Positions 1 through 8,196 of a stretch of 64,000 nucleotides of DNA are shown here, piece by piece. The stretch comes from Mycobacterium syngnathidarum (GTDB lineage: Bacteria; Actinomycetota; Actinomycetes; Mycobacteriales; Mycobacteriaceae). The stretch's first letter is position 1. Every line of letters starts with the position of its first letter. The notes beneath the pieces were generated by a model. That model was not told where the DNA came from. It was given only the letters and a program-made list of their open reading frames with translations, and searched no databases. The DNA is taken from positions 62,001 to 126,000 of the forward strand of contig NZ_MLCL01000024.1 in the NCBI RefSeq assembly GCF_001942625.1, read 5' to 3'. A program made the position numbers and the translations under genes.

Positions 1-243
1 CAACCGGACCCGCACCCAGGCCGAGGCGGCCTCGTGTTGTGGGACCCAGAATTTGTGCGGTTCGGCGGCGATCAATTCCTCACGGTCAAACCGAGGGCAG
101 CGCACCGCAAATGAGGTCTCGTCGTCGGGCACGGTGACGAACATCTTGCCCGCCACGTCGAAGGTCGGATGGCCCCAGCGCTCCTTCTCGGTGGTCTCGG
201 GGAAGGAGAGTGCGATGCTGCGCACATCGTCAGCGTCGAGCAC
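1..243 (-). CDS. MmcQ/YjbR-family protein (3' end outside window)
   Basis: The minus strand reads from a GTG at 243 with GGAGG 11 bases upstream. The 81 visible codons have no stop and run off the left edge. The start VLDADDVRSIALSFPETTEK followed by ERWGHPTF, then GKMFVTVPDDE, is the pattern of the MmcQ/YjbR family, small single-domain proteins with a CyaY-like fold and no firm biochemical role. An in-frame stop lies upstream of the GTG, so a longer start is unlikely. Frames on the other strand here show no family pattern. Confidence 0.75.
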   Translation of the reverse strand, partial: MLDADDVRSIALSFPETTEKERWGHPTFDVAGKMFVTVPDDETSFAVRCPRFDREELIAAEPHKFWVPQHEAASAWVRVRL

Positions 244-353
244 GGGGTATCGGACCTCCGATCGCGCATGGGTTTTCGCTCCGGCAGCCTACCGGGGGCC
301 ATGACGTGGCGGATACCTCGGCGGGGGCAGCCCGTTAGGTGATCGACCCGAAC

Positions 354-1706
354 TCAGCGCGAGGTCTTGTCTGCCGGGGCCGGCTCGGGGAAGAAGTAGT
401 CGGTGACGTCGACCGACTTCTTCCGCACGAGCATGACGGAAGCGGCAGCGATCAGGCTGGCGGCGGCCAGCGCATACAGGCCCCAGGTGACGGTGCCGGT
501 GGCTTGTTTGATCAGGCCGAACCCGAACGGCGCGACGAACCCGCCGAGATTGCCCAGCGAGTTGATGATCGCGATCGCGGGTGCCAATACCAGTGGGTGC
601 ATGGAGGACTGGGGGATTGACCAGAACAGGGGGCTGGCGCTCTTGAAGCCCATCGCCGCGATGCACAGGAACAGGAGAGCCAGCAGTGGCGAGGTGATGG
701 CCGCGAGGTAGGTTCCGGCGGCGGCCGTGAGGAGGGCGAAGATCAGCAGGGGACGGCGCAGGTCAGGCCTGCGATCGCCGAGGCGGGAGGAAAGGTACAC
801 CGCGATGACGGCGCTGATCCACGGCAGGCTCGACAGCAGGCCGACGGTGATGTCGTTGAGGCCGTCGATGCGGCGCACGATGGACGGCAGCCAGAAGGTG
901 TTCGCGTAGATGGACAGCTGGATGGCGAAGTAGATCCAGCAGAACAGCAGCAGCTTGGGGTCGGCCAGCATCTTCCAGCGGTTGCCCTTGCCTTCGACGC
1001 CCGATGCCCTGGTCTTTTCGGCTTCCTCGACTTCGATTGCGTCGATGAGGGCGTCCTGCTCGGCGCGGGTCAGCCACCTGGCATCACGGATCTTCGAGTT
1101 GAGCATGAAGTACGCGACGACGCCGACGAGGACAGACACCATGCCTTCGATGAGGAACAGCCACTGCCATCCGCGCAGGCCGCCTTGACCGTGCAGCGAG
1201 AGCAGCGGGCCCGACAGCGGACCGGAGATCGCGGCGGCGATGGAGGAGCCGGCGATGAACAGGGCGGTTGCCCGTCCGCGGTGGCTGTCGGGCAACCACT
1301 TGGCCATGTAGTAGATGACCGCCGGGAAGAAGCCGGCCTCGGCCATGCCGAGCAAGAATCGCAGCACGTAGAACATTTCGGCGCTTCGGACGAACATCAT
1401 GGCGGCCGACACCAGGCCCCAGCTGATCATGATGCGTGTCAACCAGATCCGGGCGCCGAACTTCTCCATCAGGATGTTGCTCGGAAGTTCGAACAGCGCA
1501 TAGGCCACGAAGAACACGCCTGCGCCGAAACCGTAAGCGGCAGCGCCGATTCCGACGTCTGCTTCGAGGTATTCCTGTGCGTAACCGATGTTGGCGCGGT
1601 TGAGCTGATTGCAGATCAACATGATGATCAGCAGCGGTACGACGCGGCGGAAGAATTTCGACACGGCCGACTGCAAGTCGGCGGACGCGGATTGCGTGAT
1701 CGACAC
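354..1706 (-). CDS. MFS transporter, anion:cation symporter type
   Basis: A 450-residue inner-membrane permease with about 12 hydrophobic segments. FELPSNILMEKFGARIW after the second helix is the signature loop of the ACS (tartrate/phthalate/hexuronate-type) branch of the major facilitator superfamily. Start GTG 1706 is chosen because AAAGGAG sits 7 bases upstream; an open frame reaches 1748 without a better ribosome site. It probably imports an organic anion by proton symport. The substrate cannot be read from sequence, and no catabolic gene is directly coupled to it. Confidence 0.85.
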   Translation of the reverse strand: MSITQSASADLQSAVSKFFRRVVPLLIIMLICNQLNRANIGYAQEYLEADVGIGAAAYGFGAGVFFVAYALFELPSNILMEKFGARIWLTRIMISWGLVSAAMMFVRSAEMFYVLRFLLGMAEAGFFPAVIYYMAKWLPDSHRGRATALFIAGSSIAAAISGPLSGPLLSLHGQGGLRGWQWLFLIEGMVSVLVGVVAYFMLNSKIRDARWLTRAEQDALIDAIEVEEAEKTRASGVEGKGNRWKMLADPKLLLFCWIYFAIQLSIYANTFWLPSIVRRIDGLNDITVGLLSSLPWISAVIAVYLSSRLGDRRPDLRRPLLIFALLTAAAGTYLAAITSPLLALLFLCIAAMGFKSASPLFWSIPQSSMHPLVLAPAIAIINSLGNLGGFVAPFGFGLIKQATGTVTWGLYALAAASLIAAASVMLVRKKSVDVTDYFFPEPAPADKTSR

Positions 1707-1997
1707 TTCCGCTCCTTTGGAGATACCTCGGCGAGTGACCCGCCTCACAATGGAATGTCAAGCAGATTATTGATGCACGTCCAAGACCAATTGCGCATCA
1801 GCTAATCCAACCTTTGTATGAGTTGCCCGCGAATCCGCTGTCATCTCTACGGAAGATGGCTTACATCTAAAGCAATCGTTGGACTTGATGGTCTCCACCC
1901 GGTCAGATGGACCCATGGCATCAGCCGGGAGCCCGGCTATCGCCGCTGAATGAATGCCCTGATTTCCCAAAAGAATTCGTTGCCCTAGGAGTGCCAC

Positions 1998-2426
1998 ATG
2001 TCCGTCGTCAGCTTTCAGATGACATCAGTGCTCGACCCCGAATCCGTCATGGACGTGTTGACCGACTTCGGGCCCAGGCGTCCGGGGCTGTGGCCGACGA
2101 TCGACGCGGACCATTTCCAGGTGCACTCGCTCGGGGATACCTGGGCAGAAGTGACCGAGGGGACTGCCGCGGCGTGGGAGCGTGCACGTTACGACTGGGA
2201 TGTCCGACGGCGGCGCGTCACCATCACCACCCATGACTCGAAGGTCTTCGGCCCGGGCGGTGGCTGGACATTCCAACTCGCTCCGCAGGCCGGCGGCACC
2301 CGGATCGACATCCACTTGGTCCGCGATCCGCAGGGAATCAAGCGAAAACTGCTCGCCGCGCTGCTGCCTGTCGTTGCCCCGGCGTCGTTGAAGAAGTCGT
2401 TCGCCGGACCGCTGCAGGCTAGGTGA
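1998..2426 (+). CDS. SRPBCC-family (START-like) protein
   Basis: 142 residues, ATG start. The pattern of a short N-terminal strand, a central beta-rich region (TWAEVTEGTAAAWERARYDW) and a long C-terminal helix ending KRKLLAALLPVVAPASLKKSF fits the SRPBCC/polyketide-cyclase-like fold that encloses a hydrophobic ligand. No catalytic residues can be assigned. It stands alone, divergent from the MFS gene and convergent with the TetR gene that follows 16 bases after its stop. Confidence 0.7.
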   Translation: MSVVSFQMTSVLDPESVMDVLTDFGPRRPGLWPTIDADHFQVHSLGDTWAEVTEGTAAAWERARYDWDVRRRRVTITTHDSKVFGPGGGWTFQLAPQAGGTRIDIHLVRDPQGIKRKLLAALLPVVAPASLKKSFAGPLQAR

Positions 2427-2442
2427 AGGTGTCGGGCGGGCC

Positions 2443-3012
2443 CTACCGTGGCGCTCGCAGATTCAGGGTGCGCCGGCCGGCGCCGACCAATTGTTCGTAC
2501 AGTTCGGTGTCATCCACCCCGTCGAACTCCACGCCGACGGCCGCGGAGATGCCGGCCATGACGATGGCTGCCCTGATCTGACCGTTCGCTCCGGGCTCCG
2601 CGCCGGCGAGCAGATCCGCCTGCCGTTTCACGAGGGCGCGCAGTGGCGGGCGATGTAGCAGATAGTCGCCGACGCCGGGATCGCCGGTGAGGATGGGGAA
2701 CAGGTCCCGGTGGGACACGGCCAGGGACACGTATCCGGCGAGCATGGCCTCGGCTTGTGCGCGAGCGCCTCGCTGGGCTTCGGCTGTCTCGATGAGGTGG
2801 GTCAGCTCGTCGATGACGGGTGCCATTACGGCGGTCAGCAGCTCGTCGCGGGTCCGAAAGTGGTAGTAGATCGCCGATTTCGTCAGGCCGAGCTCATCGG
2901 AGATCATCTGCAGCGACGTTCCCGCCACGCTGTGTCGCCGGAAGAGGTCGACGGCGGCGTCGATGAGCTTCTGACGTGTCGCTCCGCGAGTGTCCGATGC
3001 TGGATCGCTCAC
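2443..3012 (-). CDS. TetR-family regulator of the P450/SDR operon
   Basis: 189 residues, GTG start. The N-terminal helix-turn-helix reads TSLQMISDELGLTKSAIYYHF, with a ligand-binding C-terminal half of ordinary TetR size. It is divergent from the P450 gene, and the intergenic region holds three copies of one 17-base operator arm (3052-3119). By usual TetR logic it represses itself and the P450-SDR pair until a substrate-like ligand binds. The ligand is unknown. Confidence 0.85.
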   Translation of the reverse strand: MSDPASDTRGATRQKLIDAAVDLFRRHSVAGTSLQMISDELGLTKSAIYYHFRTRDELLTAVMAPVIDELTHLIETAEAQRGARAQAEAMLAGYVSLAVSHRDLFPILTGDPGVGDYLLHRPPLRALVKRQADLLAGAEPGANGQIRAAIVMAGISAAVGVEFDGVDDTELYEQLVGAGRRTLNLRAPR

Positions 3013-3051
3013 GCGGTCCCCCTAAATGTAGTGTGCCTAACAATTTGCTCT

Positions 3052-3119
3052 CCACTGACCAATCGTACAGTTTATCCCTGTACGATTGGTCAGTAAGCAG
3101 CTGTACGTTTGGTCAGTGG
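3052..3119. promoter_or_regulatory. Three-arm TetR operator
   Basis: Arm 1 (3054-3070, ACTGACCAATCGTACAG) and arm 2 (3078-3094) form a perfect 17-base inverted repeat with a 7-base spacer. A third arm at 3101-3117 repeats arm 2 with one mismatch. Each arm is itself a loose dyad (TGNNCNNNNGNNCA). The block lies between the divergent TetR and P450 genes and is the obvious target of that regulator. Confidence 0.8.
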
Positions 3120-3165
3120 ATATGCCCCGGCCGGTCAGCTCGCAAACCCACTCGAGGAGCGCATC

Positions 3166-4515
3166 ATGACGTTGGACACCGTGCCGCAACCACCCGTTTT
3201 CGCTGGTGCCTCACCTCTGCGGGACGTCGACTTCTTCCACGACCCGACGATGGTGGCCGACCCGTACCCGGTGCTGGAGCGCATGCGTTCGACCAGTCCG
3301 GTGCTCCGCGAACCATCCCTCGGAGTCGTCGTGGTCACGGGATACGAGGAAGCGTTGGCCGTCGTCAGCGACCATGAGTCGTTCTCGTCCTGTAATACCG
3401 TCACCGGTCCGGTGCCCGGATTCCCGGTGCCTCTCGACGGGCTCGATGAATCCGAGGTGCGTGCCCTGATCGAGGCTCATCGCGACGAGTTGCCGTTCAG
3501 CGACCAGCTGCCCTCGTTCGATCCGCCCAAACACACGGCGCACCGTTCGCTGCTGTCGCGGCTTATCACCCCGAAACGCTTGAAAGAAAATGAAGAGTTC
3601 ATGTGGCGCCTCGCCGATCAGGTGCTGGAACCGTACGTGGCGGCCGGCGGCGGTGAATTCATCCGTGCCGTAGGCAATCCCGTCGCGTTGCTGGTGATCG
3701 CCGATCTGCTCGGAGTGCCCGAAGCCGACCGACCCGAGCTCACGGCTCGGCTTACCGGAGACGTGTCGCTGGGCAGCACCAACGAGACCGCGATGGAGCA
3801 CGCGCCGCTGGAATATCTCTACGCCCGTTTCAGCGATTACATCGAGGATCGGCGTCGGCGCCCCCGTCGCGATGTCATGACCGAGATGGCCCACGCCACA
3901 TTCCCGGATGGATCGACGCCGGAGGTGATCGATGTGGTGCGGGTGGCGGCCAATCTGTTCTCCGCGGGCCAGGAAACGACGGTCCGGCTGCTGTCCTCGG
4001 CGCTGAAGATCCTGGCCGAGGATCCCGAGCTGCAACAGCGGCTGCGGCGCGCACCCGAGCTGGTGACCAACTTTGTCGAGGAGGCGCTGCGCTTCGAGAG
4101 TCCCATCCGAGGTGATTTCCGGCTGGCCCGTGCCACCACGGACGTCGGCGGGGTCCAGATACCCGCGGGAGCGGTGGTGATGGTGCATTACGGTGCGGCC
4201 AACCGGGATCCGCGTCAGTTCGACAATCCCGACGTGTTCGACCTGGACCGGCACAACGCCCGGCGGCACATCGCCTTCGGTCGGGGCGTCCACAGTTGCA
4301 TCGGCGCGCCGCTGGCCCGGGCCGAGGCGAAGGTGGTCATCCAGCGTCTGCTGGCGACCACCAGCGCGATCGAGATCGATGGCGCCCACCACGGGCCCGC
4401 CGACGCACGGCGTTACGACTATGTGCCGACCTACATCCTGCGAGGCTTGACCGATCTGCACCTCAAGCTGACCCCGGCGGCCGACACGGAAAGCGCCGAA
4501 GCCGTCACTGGCTGA
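3166..4515 (+). CDS. Cytochrome P450
   Basis: 449 residues, no membrane anchor, so a soluble bacterial P450 that needs ferredoxin and reductase partners; none are adjacent. Seen: I-helix oxygen-binding segment FSAGQETT, the ExxR core in EEALRF, and the heme loop FGRGVHSCIGAPLARAE with the thiolate ligand at Cys378. ATG 3166 is chosen because GAGGAG precedes it; an upstream in-frame start at 3109 would lie inside the operator. It is followed 62 bases later by an SDR, suggesting hydroxylation then oxidation of one substrate. The substrate is not identifiable. Confidence 0.9.
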   Translation: MTLDTVPQPPVFAGASPLRDVDFFHDPTMVADPYPVLERMRSTSPVLREPSLGVVVVTGYEEALAVVSDHESFSSCNTVTGPVPGFPVPLDGLDESEVRALIEAHRDELPFSDQLPSFDPPKHTAHRSLLSRLITPKRLKENEEFMWRLADQVLEPYVAAGGGEFIRAVGNPVALLVIADLLGVPEADRPELTARLTGDVSLGSTNETAMEHAPLEYLYARFSDYIEDRRRRPRRDVMTEMAHATFPDGSTPEVIDVVRVAANLFSAGQETTVRLLSSALKILAEDPELQQRLRRAPELVTNFVEEALRFESPIRGDFRLARATTDVGGVQIPAGAVVMVHYGAANRDPRQFDNPDVFDLDRHNARRHIAFGRGVHSCIGAPLARAEAKVVIQRLLATTSAIEIDGAHHGPADARRYDYVPTYILRGLTDLHLKLTPAADTESAEAVTG

Positions 4516-4577
4516 CCCGAGCAGGCGATCCTCCACAACCCTTACTACTACTGATAGCAATCGAAGGAAAAGTAACC

Positions 4578-5432
4578 ATGTCAACAGATTTCGAGCGTCG
4601 CGACCGTCGGGTCTTCGACTTGTCCGGCAAGGTGGTGGTCGTCGTAGGCGGCGGGCAGATGCCTGGCCCCAAGATCGGCAACGGCCGGGCCACGGCCATC
4701 GTGGCGGCCCGCCACGGTGCCGAGGTGGTAGTAGTGGACCGTAATCTGGCGTCTGCCCAGGAGACGGTCGACATGATCACCGCCGAGCGCGGCAACGCCT
4801 ACGCCGTCCAGGCGGATGTGTCCGAAAAAGACGACTGTCAGCGCATTTTCGACACCGCGATGCAGCGCAGCGGTCACGTCGACGGCATGGTGTACAGCGT
4901 CGCGATCAACCCGCCGTTCGATCAAGTGAACAACTCGATGAGCGTGGAGAACTTCAACCACGGCCTCAACGTGAACATGCTGGGGTGTTATTACTGCAAT
5001 CTCTTTGCCGCACAGTGCATGGAGAAGAACGACAGCGACTCCACCGGCAGCATCGTGAACTTCTCGTCCATCGCCAGCATCAAGAACGAGGTCGGGCTCA
5101 ACATCGGGATCATGCCGTACGCCCTCGGCAAATGCGGGCTGAACTACATCACCGCACTCACCGCGACCCAGTATGCCGACGCCGGTATCCGTGCCAACAC
5201 CTTGATGCTGGGCCCGATCGACTCGACGCTCGGAAACACCGATTCCCAAGAACTGTTCGGCTTCGAGCCCGAGGAGGTCGACGAGGCCTACCGCGAGGTG
5301 GTCAAGCTGAAAATGGGCCGGGCAAGTGCCTGGGAGACCGGATATGCGGCGCTGTATCTGCTGGCCGACGAGTCGCGCTTCATGACGGGACAACAGATCC
5401 GGCTGGACGGTGGCGCCACTTTGGTGCGCTGA
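4578..5432 (+). CDS. SDR-family oxidoreductase with extended glycine loop
   Basis: 284 residues, ATG with GGAAAAG upstream. It is a Rossmann-fold short-chain dehydrogenase: catalytic Tyr/Lys in YALGK, serine in NFSSIAS, C-terminal GGAT. The cofactor loop is unusual: instead of TGxxxGxG it reads VVGGGQMPGPKIGNGRATA, an insertion of about five residues. It shares a likely transcript with the P450 and probably oxidises the alcohol that the P450 makes. That coupling is inferred from the arrangement. Confidence 0.85.
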   Translation: MSTDFERRDRRVFDLSGKVVVVVGGGQMPGPKIGNGRATAIVAARHGAEVVVVDRNLASAQETVDMITAERGNAYAVQADVSEKDDCQRIFDTAMQRSGHVDGMVYSVAINPPFDQVNNSMSVENFNHGLNVNMLGCYYCNLFAAQCMEKNDSDSTGSIVNFSSIASIKNEVGLNIGIMPYALGKCGLNYITALTATQYADAGIRANTLMLGPIDSTLGNTDSQELFGFEPEEVDEAYREVVKLKMGRASAWETGYAALYLLADESRFMTGQQIRLDGGATLVR

Positions 5433-5438
5433 GAGGTC

Positions 5439-5687
5439 TCACGGCCTCCGGTGTGCGGTGGGACTCTGCGTTGACTCCCACTTGGACTCCAGCGACCGCT
5501 TGACCGGTGCACCGCTGGGGACTTCACGCTGAAATGTCTCGCCCTCCTCGCCCTCGAAGGTGATCAAGAAGCCCGATTCGGTGGGTTCTTTGTGGACCAC
5601 TTTGCGGGCCGGTTCACCGGCCCCGAGGGTGATGATGTCACCGGGGGCGACCTCGTTGATGCGACTGTCAGCGTTGGGTAGAGACAT
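5439..5687 (-). CDS. Small conserved hypothetical protein
   Basis: 82 residues from ATG 5687 (MSLPNADSRINEVAPGDIIT). It is acidic in the middle (TFEGEEGETFQREVP), has no signal peptide or membrane segment, and shows no recognised motif. The open frame extends further upstream into the hydrolase region, but that part is compositionally a shadow. It ends 7 bases from the convergent SDR. Function unknown. Confidence 0.5.
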   Translation of the reverse strand: MSLPNADSRINEVAPGDIITLGAGEPARKVVHKEPTESGFLITFEGEEGETFQREVPSGAPVKRSLESKWESTQSPTAHRRP

Positions 5688-5740
5688 TTCCTGGCGATAG
5701 CCGCTTTGGCCGCGTGCCAAACGGGTCCATGACGGACGTC

Positions 5741-6658
5741 TCAGGTGATCGACCAGAACTCCAACAGGGTGCGGACGGTCGCCACGAGCGGTAGCGGCTG
5801 ATCCAGCATGGGGTGGTGGCCGGCCTCGGCGAGGTCGACGAACGGCCCCCGCAGTTGCAGGATCAAGCGAATCTGCTCGGCCATCCTGGGTGGCACCACG
5901 CCACGCTCGCAATGCAAATAGCCGATCCGGCAAGGGATTCGGGCGAAGGCGTTCTCCAGGATCTCCTCGTCGTCGGGGGTCTCGTCCATCAGCAGGCCGC
6001 CGAAGATGTCGGGGTCGAACTTCCACACCCACCCGTCGTCGGTCTTGCGCACGGATTGCACGGCGATGTGGTGACCGATGTAGGGCAGTGTCACCTCTTG
6101 CTTGGGCACAGCCCTGAATCGGGCCAGGATTTCTTCTTCGGTGGTGTAGCCCGCGGTGTCCCGGCGGCGGTTACGCAGTCGTACTTCCTCGGGTGCGCGA
6201 TCCCGCAACGGTGAATCGATGACCAAGATGCTGTCGATCTGCGCTCCGTAATGGGTGGCCGCGGAGGCGCCGACCCAACCGCCCATGCTGTGCCCGATGA
6301 TGGTCGGCCGCGCCGATGAGCCAGAGGCCGCGGCTGCCGCGAGTACTTCCCGCGCCCAGATCGACAGCGCGTATTCGGTGCGAGTTCCGCTGTCGCCGTG
6401 TCCGCTCAGGTCAGGTGCGACGACCCGATGGGTGCGGGCGAAGAACGGGGCGATGTGATCCCACCATCCGGAGTGGGCGCCGCCGCCGTGGACGAACACC
6501 AGCGGGGGTTTGTCCGGGTCACCCCAGCTGCGCACGTGGATCGGGCAGCCGTCGACGTCGATCGTGGAGTGCTCTGGGGTCTGTGCCAGGGCAGAGGTGA
6601 ACCAGGCTGGAGCTTCCGCCATCGGATGCGGCGGTGGAGATGGTTCACGACGGAACAT
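5741..6658 (-). CDS. Alpha/beta hydrolase
   Basis: 305 residues. Seen: oxyanion region VFVHGGGAHSGWW, APDLSGHGDSG, nucleophile elbow GHSMGG, and a C-terminal histidine in EAGHHPM. This is the standard catalytic set of the epoxide-hydrolase/esterase/C-C hydrolase group, and cytosolic. ATG 6658 is preferred because AGGTGA precedes it; GTG 6667 is the alternative. The gene lies between a small hypothetical gene and an amino-acid exporter, which says little about its substrate. Confidence 0.85.
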   Translation of the reverse strand: MFRREPSPPPHPMAEAPAWFTSALAQTPEHSTIDVDGCPIHVRSWGDPDKPPLVFVHGGGAHSGWWDHIAPFFARTHRVVAPDLSGHGDSGTRTEYALSIWAREVLAAAAASGSSARPTIIGHSMGGWVGASAATHYGAQIDSILVIDSPLRDRAPEEVRLRNRRRDTAGYTTEEEILARFRAVPKQEVTLPYIGHHIAVQSVRKTDDGWVWKFDPDIFGGLLMDETPDDEEILENAFARIPCRIGYLHCERGVVPPRMAEQIRLILQLRGPFVDLAEAGHHPMLDQPLPLVATVRTLLEFWSIT

Positions 6659-6750
6659 GGGACTCACCTGCTAATTCTGTCGCATGCCCGAAATCCGATT
6701 GACACTTGCCCGACGGTTTCTGGCAGTGGACAGCTCGCTGCGGACCGCGC

Positions 6751-7350
6751 TCAGGACACCGCCAGGCTGACGCCGAGCGCGACCATCATCACCGCGATGA
6801 CGCCGTCGAGGATCCTCCAGGTCATCGGGGTGGCGAACAATCCGGCCAACCGGCGCGCGCCCAGGCCCAGGCCGGTGAACCACACCGCACTGGCGGCCAC
6901 CGCGCCGGCGCCGAACAGCCACCGCTGCTCGTGGTGTTCGTTGGCCAGGGAGCCGAGCAGGACCACAGTGTCCAGGTACACATGCGGGTTCAGCCAGGTC
7001 AGCGCCAGGCAGGTGACCAGTACCTCGGCCAGCCGGGCCGGCGTGCGCTCGGAGGGATTCAGCGTCGAGGGCCGGAAAGCGCGACGCGCCGCCAGCACGC
7101 CGTAGCCGATCAGGAAGGCTGCACCGCCGAACTTCACCACCGTCATGGCGTCGGGATGGGCGGTGATCAACGCACCGACCCCGGCGATGCCGGCGGCGAT
7201 CAGGATCAGGTCGGAGACCGTGCACAACGCGATCACGGCGACGATGTGCTCCCCACGGATGCCTTGACGCAACACAAAGGCGTTCTGCGCGCCGATCGCG
7301 GCGATCAACGCCATGGTGGTCAGGAATCCGATCAGGACAGGTGAAGCCAT
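6751..7350 (-). CDS. LysE/ArgO-family amino-acid exporter
   Basis: 199 residues, six predicted membrane segments. Starts [20 protein letters not shown] then [10 protein letters not shown], the LysE/ArgO hallmark, with [11 protein letters not shown] in the middle. The family exports lysine and arginine when intracellular levels rise. The usual divergent LysR-type regulator (LysG/ArgP) is not adjacent: a TetR gene lies upstream on the same strand. Confidence 0.85.
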   Translation of the reverse strand: MASPVLIGFLTTMALIAAIGAQNAFVLRQGIRGEHIVAVIALCTVSDLILIAAGIAGVGALITAHPDAMTVVKFGGAAFLIGYGVLAARRAFRPSTLNPSERTPARLAEVLVTCLALTWLNPHVYLDTVVLLGSLANEHHEQRWLFGAGAVAASAVWFTGLGLGARRLAGLFATPMTWRILDGVIAVMMVALGVSLAVS

Positions 7351-7487
7351 GCGCTCGAGGCTATGGACGAGTGATGATCAAGTACAGCTAATGATTCTGC
7401 ATATACATAAGTATTGCTTATTGAGAGCACCCGGGGTGGCCGGCCGGGAGTAGGAGGAGGACTTCATTCTTGGCGACACAGCAGCGC

Positions 7488-8099
7488 TCAGTAGGCGTCT
7501 GCAGGGGGTTGGCAGTTCTGGACCGCCTTGATCACTCGGCCGGCCAGTTCGGAGACAAAAGCGGTGTTGATCGGCTGGTGGGTGAGTGCGCTGCGGAAGT
7601 GGATAGGTGCGATGAGCAGTTCGATCACCTGCCGGGCATCGACGTCACCCGGAAGTTCGCCACGCGTGACCGCGCGCGTGATCATCGGCAAGATCATCTG
7701 ATAGCGCTGCTCCCAGAACGCTTCTCGTGCGGCCGCCAGCTCCTCGGAATCGCTGACGGCAGACAGCGCCCGCACCAGGCCGCGCCCCAGCGGAGTATCG
7801 AGGTAGTCACCCAGTGCGGTGCCGAAGGCGGTGAGATCCGTGTGCAGCGATCCGGTGTCGGGGATGGGCAATTCCCTCGCGCTGGAGGCGAGTAGGGCAT
7901 CAAGGACCAGATTTTCCCGGGTTCCCCAGCGCCGGTAAATGGAGCTGTCCCGAACGCCGGCGCGCCGGCTCACGTCGGGAATGCTGACCTTGTCGGCACC
8001 GTGCTCGGTTACCGCCTCGATTACCGCTTGGTGGACAGCCTGTTTCACGCGGGCAGCTCGGCCGCCCGGCCGCGCTCGTGACGATGCGGGATGAGCCAT
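7488..8099 (-). CDS. TetR-family regulator
   Basis: 203 residues, ATG 8099. Helix-turn-helix VSIPDVSRRAGVRDSSIYRRW, with a basic N-terminal tail (SSRARPGGRAARVKQ). It is divergent from the hydrolase/FAH-family genes, and a short dyad (8157-8172) lies between, so it most likely represses that operon and itself. Confidence 0.85.
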   Translation of the reverse strand: MAHPASSRARPGGRAARVKQAVHQAVIEAVTEHGADKVSIPDVSRRAGVRDSSIYRRWGTRENLVLDALLASSARELPIPDTGSLHTDLTAFGTALGDYLDTPLGRGLVRALSAVSDSEELAAAREAFWEQRYQMILPMITRAVTRGELPGDVDARQVIELLIAPIHFRSALTHQPINTAFVSELAGRVIKAVQNCQPPADAY

Positions 8100-8156
8100 A
8101 CCGGCATCTTAAAACAGAAGGTCTTGCGTTTAGCGCGAGAAGTTGCCTATTCTTAA

Positions 8157-8172
8157 CGCAGAATAATCTGCG
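8157..8172. promoter_or_regulatory. Candidate TetR operator (dyad)
   Basis: CGCAGA-ATAA-TCTGCG is a perfect 6-base inverted repeat with a 4-base spacer between the divergent TetR and hydrolase genes, about 25 bases before the hydrolase ATG. The position suits repression by blocking the promoter. Confidence 0.5.
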
Positions 8173-8196
8173 ATTGGGTGATCGAGGAGGCTGGCC

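Noticed and set aside
3211..4584. 457-codon open frame antisense to the P450 gene
   Set aside because: It mirrors the third-position GC pattern of the P450 gene and shows no family motif; a high-GC shadow.
4581..5393. 270-codon open frame antisense to the SDR gene
   Set aside because: Shadow frame rich in His, Gly and Val with no domain pattern; the sense strand has a complete SDR.
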